Shown: positions 58,828 to 64,000 of the stretch, piece after piece | How the letters are laid out: each line of letters begins with the position of its first letter | Numbering within the stretch: the stretch's first letter is position 1 | Assembly (NCBI GenBank): GCA_949288065.1 | Contig: CASEIL010000006.1 | Coordinates: 10,396 to 74,395, forward strand | Reading direction: 5' to 3' | DNA: 64,000 nucleotides | Source of the DNA: an uncultured Phascolarctobacterium sp. | GTDB lineage: Bacteria; Bacillota; Negativicutes; Acidaminococcales; Acidaminococcaceae | Translations under genes and position numbers: made by a program | The notes under the pieces: generated by a model | Database searches by the model: none | Seen by the model: only the letters and a program-made list of their open reading frames with translations | What the model was told of the DNA's origin: nothing

Positions 58828-59658
58828 TTACTGATTGCGCGTAAGCAAATCCATAACCATCATGTTGCTTACCACGCCGATGCCGCCGGGCACAGGCGTA
58901 TACGCGCCCGCCTTGCCTACAACCGCCGGGTCAACATCGCCCACCAGCTGCCCATCGACGGAGTTAATGCCCACATCGACGATAACCACGCCTTCTTTAA
59001 TCATATCGGGCGTTACAAAACAGGGCTTGCCCACCGCCGCCACAATAATATCCGCCGTGCGGGTAATTGCCGCAAGGTTCTGCGTTTTGCTGTGGCAGAT
59101 GGTAACGGTGGCATTTTTGTTTAAAAGCAGGTTGGCAACGGGTTTGCCCACCACGTTGCTGCGGCCGATAACAACGGCGTGCTTGCCTGCCAGCTCGATG
59201 CCGTAATGCTCCAGTGTCGCCATGCAGGCACGCGGGGTGCACGGTGACATTTTACCGTAACCAAGGTACATATCGCCCACGTTTTTCACGTTCAGGCAGT
59301 CCACATCCTTGCTGGCAGTAACCGCCGCGCCGATAGTATCGCTGTCAAGCGGCTTGGGCATCGGCATCATCGGCAAAACGCCGGTAATGTAGCGGTTGTG
59401 GTTCATGCGCGCCATATCGCGCAGCAAATCCTCCTGCTTAACGTCAGCCGGGTACAGCAGTTCTTTTACATAAATGCCCATGCTTTCGGCCAGTTTCATC
59501 AGGCGGTTTTTATAAACGTGAGAGGCGGGATCGTCGCCCACAACAATAATGGCCAGCGTAATTTTGCGCCCTTTTTCCAGCGCACGCTCCACGCGCTGCG
59601 TGATGGTTTCGCGGTAAGCGTCGGCAACTGGTTTGCCTTTCATAATCAAAGTTTCCAT
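58828..59658 (-). CDS. folD: Methylene-tetrahydrofolate dehydrogenase/cyclohydrolase
   Basis: 276 residues. Bifunctional step between 10-formyl- and 5,10-methylene-tetrahydrofolate. Segments: VGDDPASHVYKNRLMKLAESMGI (catalytic Lys), GVLPMMPMPKPLDSDTIGAAVTASKDVDCLNVKNVG, CTPRACMATLEHYGIELAGKHAVVIGRSNVVGKPVANLLL (NADP loop), DVGINSVDG. Canonical PCTPxG reads PCTPRA here. It follows fhs by 12 bases. Product serves panB and purine synthesis. Confidence 0.95.
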   Translation of the reverse strand: METLIMKGKPVADAYRETITQRVERALEKGRKITLAIIVVGDDPASHVYKNRLMKLAESMGIYVKELLYPADVKQEDLLRDMARMNHNRYITGVLPMMPMPKPLDSDTIGAAVTASKDVDCLNVKNVGDMYLGYGKMSPCTPRACMATLEHYGIELAGKHAVVIGRSNVVGKPVANLLLNKNATVTICHSKTQNLAAITRTADIIVAAVGKPCFVTPDMIKEGVVIVDVGINSVDGQLVGDVDPAVVGKAGAYTPVPGGIGVVSNMMVMDLLTRNQ

Positions 59659-59670
59659 AAAAAGCTCTCC

Positions 59671-61341
59671 TTAAAACAGCCCGCTGATTACGCCGTCGTC
59701 GCTGACGTCGATTTTTTCCGCTGCCGGAACCTTCGGCAGGCCGGGCATCGTCATAATATCGCCGGTAAGCACAACTACAAAGCCTGCGCCTGCGGCAATG
59801 CGGCAGTTTTTAATAGTAATGTCAAAGCCTTCGGGGCGGCCCAAAAGCGCCGGGTCGTCGCTGAAGGAATACTGGGTTTTAGCCATGCACACGGGCAGGT
59901 GGCCGTAGCCCATTTTTTCAAAATCCTTCAAAGCGTTGGTTGCTTCTTTGGTGTAGTTTACATGCGCAGCGCCGTAAATTTTCTGCGCAATGGTTTCAAT
60001 TTTTTCTTTCAGGCTCAGCTCTTCGCCGTACAAAAGTTTAAAATCAGCCTTTTCTTCGGTAGCAAGGCGTACAACTTCTTTAGCCAGCTCAACGCCGCCT
60101 TCGCCGCCTTTGGCGAACACTTCGGAAAGCGCTACATTTACGCCGTGGTTAGCGCAGTGGCTGCGGATTGCTTCCAGCTCTTCGGCGGTATCCTGCGCGA
60201 AGGCGTTAATGGCAACAACCAGCGGCAGGCCGTATTGTTTAATGTTTTCGATGTGTTTTTCAAGGTTGACAAGGCCGCGTTTAACAGCTTCCACATCGGG
60301 CGTTGCCAAATCGGTTTTCGGCACGCCGCCATGCATTTTCAACGCGCGCACGGTTGCAACCAGCACAACTGCGTCCGGTTTTAAACCGGCATAGCGGCAT
60401 TTAATGTCAAAGAATTTTTCTGCGCCGAGGTCTGCGCCGAAACCTGCTTCCGTAATGGTGTAATCGGCCAGCTTAAGCGCGGTTTGCGTTGCCATTACGC
60501 TGTTGCAGCCGTGGGCAATGTTGGCAAACGGCCCGCCGTGAATAATGGCCGGTACGTTTTCCAAAGTCTGTACAAGGTTCGGTTTAACAGCGTCCTTCAA
60601 AAGCGCAGCCATAGCGCCCTGCGCCTTTAACATGCCTGCGGTGATGGGGTTACCGCTGTAATCGTAAGCAACAATAATTTTGCTTAAGCGTTCTTTTAAA
60701 TCGTGCAGGCCGGTTGCCAGGCACAAAATAGCCATAACCTCGGAGGCTACGGTAATATCAAAGCCGTCCTGGCGGGGTACGCCGTGCGCTTTGCCGCCAA
60801 GGCCTACAACGATGTTGCGCAGCTCGCGGTCGTTCATATCAACAACGCGCTTCCACACAATGCGGCGCGGGTCAATGTTCAGCGCATTGCCCTGCTGAAT
60901 GTGGTTATCCAGCATAGCTGCCAGCAGCATGTGGGCAGATGTTATGGCGTGGAAATCGCCGGTAAAATGCAGGTTAATGTCTTCCATCGGCACTACCTGC
61001 GAATAACCGCCGCCGGCAGCGCCGCCCTTAATGCCCATGCAGGGGCCGAGGGAAGGCTCGCGCAGTGCTACGATAACGCTTTGCCCAATTTTGGCAAGGC
61101 CCTGCGCCAGGCCAACGGTAGTGGTGGATTTACCTTCGCCCGCAGGCGTCGGCGTAATGGCGGTAACCAAAATCAGCTTACCGTCAGGCCTTTCCTTTAC
61201 CCTTTTAATTAAATCCATAGAGAGTTTGGCTTTATAACGTCCGTAAAGCTCAATATCCTCTTCGCCGATGCCAAGCTTTTTGGCAACCTCTGTAATAGGC
61301 AGCATGTGTGCCTGCTGAGCAATTTCAATATCCGATAACAT
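59671..61341 (-). CDS. fhs: Formate-tetrahydrofolate ligase
   Basis: 556 residues, the usual length. Activates formate with ATP to 10-formyl-tetrahydrofolate. P-loop [20 protein letters not shown], then [55 protein letters not shown] and [20 protein letters not shown]. Strong AAAGGGAGG site before ATG 61341. First gene of fhs-folD-vanZ, one-carbon metabolism in anaerobes. Confidence 0.97.
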   Translation of the reverse strand: MLSDIEIAQQAHMLPITEVAKKLGIGEEDIELYGRYKAKLSMDLIKRVKERPDGKLILVTAITPTPAGEGKSTTTVGLAQGLAKIGQSVIVALREPSLGPCMGIKGGAAGGGYSQVVPMEDINLHFTGDFHAITSAHMLLAAMLDNHIQQGNALNIDPRRIVWKRVVDMNDRELRNIVVGLGGKAHGVPRQDGFDITVASEVMAILCLATGLHDLKERLSKIIVAYDYSGNPITAGMLKAQGAMAALLKDAVKPNLVQTLENVPAIIHGGPFANIAHGCNSVMATQTALKLADYTITEAGFGADLGAEKFFDIKCRYAGLKPDAVVLVATVRALKMHGGVPKTDLATPDVEAVKRGLVNLEKHIENIKQYGLPLVVAINAFAQDTAEELEAIRSHCANHGVNVALSEVFAKGGEGGVELAKEVVRLATEEKADFKLLYGEELSLKEKIETIAQKIYGAAHVNYTKEATNALKDFEKMGYGHLPVCMAKTQYSFSDDPALLGRPEGFDITIKNCRIAAGAGFVVVLTGDIMTMPGLPKVPAAEKIDVSDDGVISGLF

Positions 61342-61430
61342 CTTGGTACCTCCCTTTATGCGCGTAAAATAGCTTATCTTTTGTTAATTCTCTGCGCGGG
61401 TTATTTTTTCCTTCCGGTAGAGATAAATTA

Positions 61431-63431
61431 TTATTCAAACCAGATTTCCAGTTTGCTGCCTTCGGCAACCGCTGTGCCCGGCGGCACAGATTGCTTTTTG
61501 GCACGCCCGCTGCCGTGCGGAACCAGCACTAAATGCCCGCGCTGCACAAGCTCCGCCGTCTGGCGCATATCAAGCCCTGTAAAATCGGGCATTTTTATTT
61601 TGCCCTCCGGCAAAAATTCCATTACTGGCACTTTGGCGGCTTTGGTTTTGCCAGCTTCTTCTTCAAAGGATGGCAGCCCTTCGTGCGTGCTGGGCTGAAT
61701 GCCCTTGGCAACAAGGATTTGCTGCAAGGTATCCTTAAACACCGGCGCCGATACCTGCGAGCCGTAGAACGCGCCCTGCGGCGTATCGAGCATTACCAGC
61801 ATGGCGTACTGCGGTTTTTCTGCCGGCACAAAGCCAACGAAGGACGCTATGTATTCGCCCGGCGCGTAACCGCCCTGCTCGGCCAGTTTTTCTGCCGTGC
61901 CGGTTTTACCGGCGATTTGGTAACCGGCGATATGCGCAGGCTTGCCGCCGCCCTCGCGCACAACCTTTTCCATCATCATGCGCATCTGTGCGGCAACGTC
62001 TTCTGTTATTACGCGGCGCACAACATGCTTTTCGCCCTGGCGCAGCACGCGCCCGTCCGGCATAACAATTTTATCAATAATGTAAGGCTCCAGCAGCTCG
62101 CCGCCGTTAGCAATAGCGCAAATAGCGCGCAGCATTTGCAGCGGCGTAACGGCAATGCCCTGCCCGATGGCCATCGTGGCAATATCCGGCTCGTACATAT
62201 ATTCCGGGTTATACAAAATACCGCTTTCCTCGCCCGGCAGCTCTATGCCCGTGGGCTTGCCAAAGCCGAACTTTTTGCTGTAATCAATCATCTGGTTGGC
62301 GCCCAGCTGCATGCCCAGCTGCACCATGCCGGTGTTGATGGAGTATTTAATAATGTCCTCAAACATTACCTGCCCGCGCCCTTCGCCGTCCCAGTTGCGG
62401 ATAACGCGGTCGGCAATTTTAATGCTGCCGCGGTCCTCAAACAGCGTCGTCGGCGTAATAATGTTTTCGCTCAGCCCCATGCAGCCTACGATCGGCTTAA
62501 AAACAGAGCCCGGCTCGTAAATAATGGAAATGGCGCGGTTCGTCCAGGTGTTTACCGGATACTCGCCAAAATTGTTGGGGTCAAAGGTCGGGCGGGAGGC
62601 CATGCCCAGCACCGCGCCGGTGTGCGGGTCCATCAAAATCGCTGCCGCTGCTTTCGATTTTGTTTCCTGCATCGCGCGGTCCAAAGCATCCTCCAGCACA
62701 AACTGAATTTTGCTGTCAATCGTTAAATACACTGTCGGCATATTCTGCGGGCGCGTGGCGTTCATGCCCGCTTCGCCCATCGGGCGGCCCAGCGCGTCCA
62801 CCATTTCCTCCTGCTCGGTTTTCGCGCCCTTAATTACGGAATCCAGCGCCAGCTCAATGCCTGCCAGCCCCTTGTCATCCGTACCAACAAAGCCCAAAAT
62901 CTGCGCCGCCATGGTCTTTTTGGTATAGTAGCGCTTGCTTTCCTCCAAAAAGTGCAGGCCCGGTATTTTATTTTCTTTAATAATGCGCGTCACCTCGTCC
63001 GCTTCATGCGGAGTCAGCGTGCGCTTAATCCAGATAAAACGTGCTTCGGTTGTAAAATCGCTGTACAAACTGTCAGCGCTGATGCCGAGCGGCCCAGCCA
63101 GTAAATCCGCCGCCAGGCGTTTAACGTTGCGCCCGCTTTTGGCAGCGGCACTGTCGGGCCTGTCCTCCATCTCCAGCGGGTCAACATACAGCGATTTAGC
63201 CATAATGCTTACGGCAAGCTCCTCGCCGTTGCAGTCCACAATCGCGCCGCGGGGCGAATACATAACGTCCGTGCCCAGCGCCTGCGACATGGATTGCTTC
63301 GCGAGCGAATCGCCGCGCACAATTTGCAGCCACACCAAACGGCCGATGACGATAAAGAATACCGCAAAAATTAACGTAAACAAACTAAAAAAGCGTTTTT
63401 TGCCGTTAAACAGCTTAAAGCCGTGCTTCAT
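61431..63431 (-). CDS. Penicillin-binding protein 2 / FtsI-SpoVD-type transpeptidase with PASTA domain
   Basis: 666 residues, class B PBP. One N-terminal membrane anchor (FFSLFTLIFAVFFIVIGRLVWL), pedestal region with SPRGAIVDCNGEELAVS, then transpeptidase: YEPGSVFKPIVG (SxxK), KYSINTG (SxN), GYQIAGKTGTAEKL (KTG). A PASTA repeat closes the protein (KIKMPDFTGLDMRQTAELVQRGHLVL). Cross-links septal or side-wall peptidoglycan. Its ATG overlaps the ftsW-like stop (ATGA), pairing it with its glycosyltransferase partner. Confidence 0.93.
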   Translation of the reverse strand: MKHGFKLFNGKKRFFSLFTLIFAVFFIVIGRLVWLQIVRGDSLAKQSMSQALGTDVMYSPRGAIVDCNGEELAVSIMAKSLYVDPLEMEDRPDSAAAKSGRNVKRLAADLLAGPLGISADSLYSDFTTEARFIWIKRTLTPHEADEVTRIIKENKIPGLHFLEESKRYYTKKTMAAQILGFVGTDDKGLAGIELALDSVIKGAKTEQEEMVDALGRPMGEAGMNATRPQNMPTVYLTIDSKIQFVLEDALDRAMQETKSKAAAAILMDPHTGAVLGMASRPTFDPNNFGEYPVNTWTNRAISIIYEPGSVFKPIVGCMGLSENIITPTTLFEDRGSIKIADRVIRNWDGEGRGQVMFEDIIKYSINTGMVQLGMQLGANQMIDYSKKFGFGKPTGIELPGEESGILYNPEYMYEPDIATMAIGQGIAVTPLQMLRAICAIANGGELLEPYIIDKIVMPDGRVLRQGEKHVVRRVITEDVAAQMRMMMEKVVREGGGKPAHIAGYQIAGKTGTAEKLAEQGGYAPGEYIASFVGFVPAEKPQYAMLVMLDTPQGAFYGSQVSAPVFKDTLQQILVAKGIQPSTHEGLPSFEEEAGKTKAAKVPVMEFLPEGKIKMPDFTGLDMRQTAELVQRGHLVLVPHGSGRAKKQSVPPGTAVAEGSKLEIWFE

Positions 63432-64000
63432 TTACGCCACCCCCTGTCGCGCAGGTAGCTGGTTGGCGCAATCGGCGGCATACCGGCGTCGCGCAGCATT
63501 TCCTCGCGCTTTTCGCGCTTAACTTCGGCCCGGTAAACGGATAGCGCCAAACCTAAAGCCGTAAGCGATACCACCATGGAAGTACCGCCGTAGCTGATAA
63601 ACGACAGCGGCACGCCGATAACCGGCAGGCAGCCGCACACCATCAGCATATTGGCAGCAGCCTGCCCCACAACCAGCAGCAGCACGCCTGCAATCAGCAT
63701 AAAGCCTTCTTCGTCGCGGCAGGCGGCCGCCATTTTAAACAGCGCAATACCCAGCAGCGCAAACAAAAATATTAAAAACAGCGCGCCGATAAAGCCCCAC
63801 TCCTGGCAGAAAATGGCAAAGGCAAAGTCGGTGTGCGCCTCCGGCAGGTAAAAAAACTTGCCGCTGCCCTGCCCCCACGGCGTGCCCAAAACGCCGCCGC
63901 TGCCGATGGAAATTAAGGACTGCACCATCTGGTAGCCCGCGTTGGAAGGGTCGCTCCACGGGTCGAACCACACCAGCACCCTTTGCAGACGGTACGGTTC
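63428..64000 (-). CDS. FtsW/RodA-family peptidoglycan glycosyltransferase, partial (C-terminal part)
   Basis: The frame continues past the window edge, so the N-terminal part is missing. Visible SEDS features: VLVWFDPWSDPSNAGYQMVQSLISIGSGGVLGTPWGQGSGKFFYLPEAHTDFAFAIFCQEWGFIGAL and CGCLPVIGVPLSFISYGGTSMVVSL. These polymerise glycan strands with a class B PBP; the partner gene follows directly. Symbol withheld because FtsW, RodA and SpoVE cannot be separated on this fragment. Confidence 0.93.
   Translation of the reverse strand, partial: EPYRLQRVLVWFDPWSDPSNAGYQMVQSLISIGSGGVLGTPWGQGSGKFFYLPEAHTDFAFAIFCQEWGFIGALFLIFLFALLGIALFKMAAACRDEEGFMLIAGVLLLVVGQAAANMLMVCGCLPVIGVPLSFISYGGTSMVVSLTALGLALSVYRAEVKREKREEMLRDAGMPPIAPTSYLRDRGWRK

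Noticed and set aside
1-64000. CRISPR arrays, rRNA, tRNA, IS elements.
   Set aside because: No spaced direct repeats, cloverleaf-like or rRNA sequence, or transposase gene was recognised; a tRNA scan was not possible by eye alone.

Overview
The window is a 64 kb piece of a bacterial chromosome, moderately GC-rich by eye. It is densely packed, with strong Shine-Dalgarno sites, many ATGA-type overlaps and U-tailed hairpins at most convergent ends. The gene content (BirA-controlled BioY operon, YjjP/YjjB exporter, fhs-folD, PASTA-type PBP beside FtsW, many small transporters) fits a Firmicute. I think an anaerobic Negativicutes (Acidaminococcaceae-like) gut bacterium is most likely, but no rRNA or other decisive marker is present. 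I recognised no rRNA, tRNA, insertion sequence, CRISPR array or phage module.

Layout. 1-705: 3' part of a BMP-family binding-protein gene, broken by an internal deletion and frame change. 779-4053: a short (class II) UvrA ATPase and a PhzF-like isomerase. 4113-7552 (minus): MaoC-like hot-dog protein, BioY biotin transporter, thiolase-like enzyme and acyl-CoA ligase, behind a consensus promoter overlapped by a BirA-type operator. 7765-9882: MATE exporter and a class II Fic protein. 9900-11890: AT-rich stretch with three unrecognised genes, two of them secreted. 11913-15900 (minus): YgjP-like protease, then a pantothenate operon (PanG-like reductase, panB, panC, panD) behind a leader with its own promoter and terminator. 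15950-19748: tautomerase, anion permease, DMT exporter, Tag glycosylase and an esterase.

19900-30490 is an AT-rich defence-type island. It holds a twice-frameshifted AlbA_2/Schlafen-type regulator with a 12-bp tandem repeat. Next is a complete type I restriction operon (hsdR-hsdM-hsdS) whose last gene encodes a PHP-nuclease/SMC-like ATPase (TrlF-type). A HicAB toxin-antitoxin pair is divergent to it. 30630-35883: an HTH-methyltransferase fusion, an Fe-type alcohol dehydrogenase with pyroglutamyl peptidase, a small secreted protein with a uracil-DNA-glycosylase-like protein, and a two-part YjjP/YjjB exporter. 36046-38642: purB-purA.

38715-41604 (minus) encodes three exported proteins (carboxymuconolactone-decarboxylase-like protein, Cys-nucleophile hydrolase, alpha/beta hydrolase). 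They are expressed from a promoter with the 19-bp spacer and central dyad typical of MerR control, and the MerR gene is divergent at 41754. After it come diaminopropionate ammonia-lyase, a flavodoxin, and a divergent MFS exporter/LysR pair. 46376-50124 is a potABCD polyamine operon. 50341-52950: an HD-domain protein and glutamate dehydrogenase. 53038-58306: a catabolic cluster (nitrilase, CitMHS-type carrier, creatininase-family amidohydrolase, GntR regulator, M20 amidohydrolase) in which two promoters share ATTATAAT repeats. 58383-61341 (minus): fhs-folD-vanZ. 61431-64000 (minus): ftsW (partial) and a PASTA-type penicillin-binding protein.

The most interesting signals are the BirA-controlled acyl-CoA module with an atypical thiolase, the TrlF gene inside the type I restriction operon, the pantothenate leader RNA, and the MerR promoter for secreted hydrolases.
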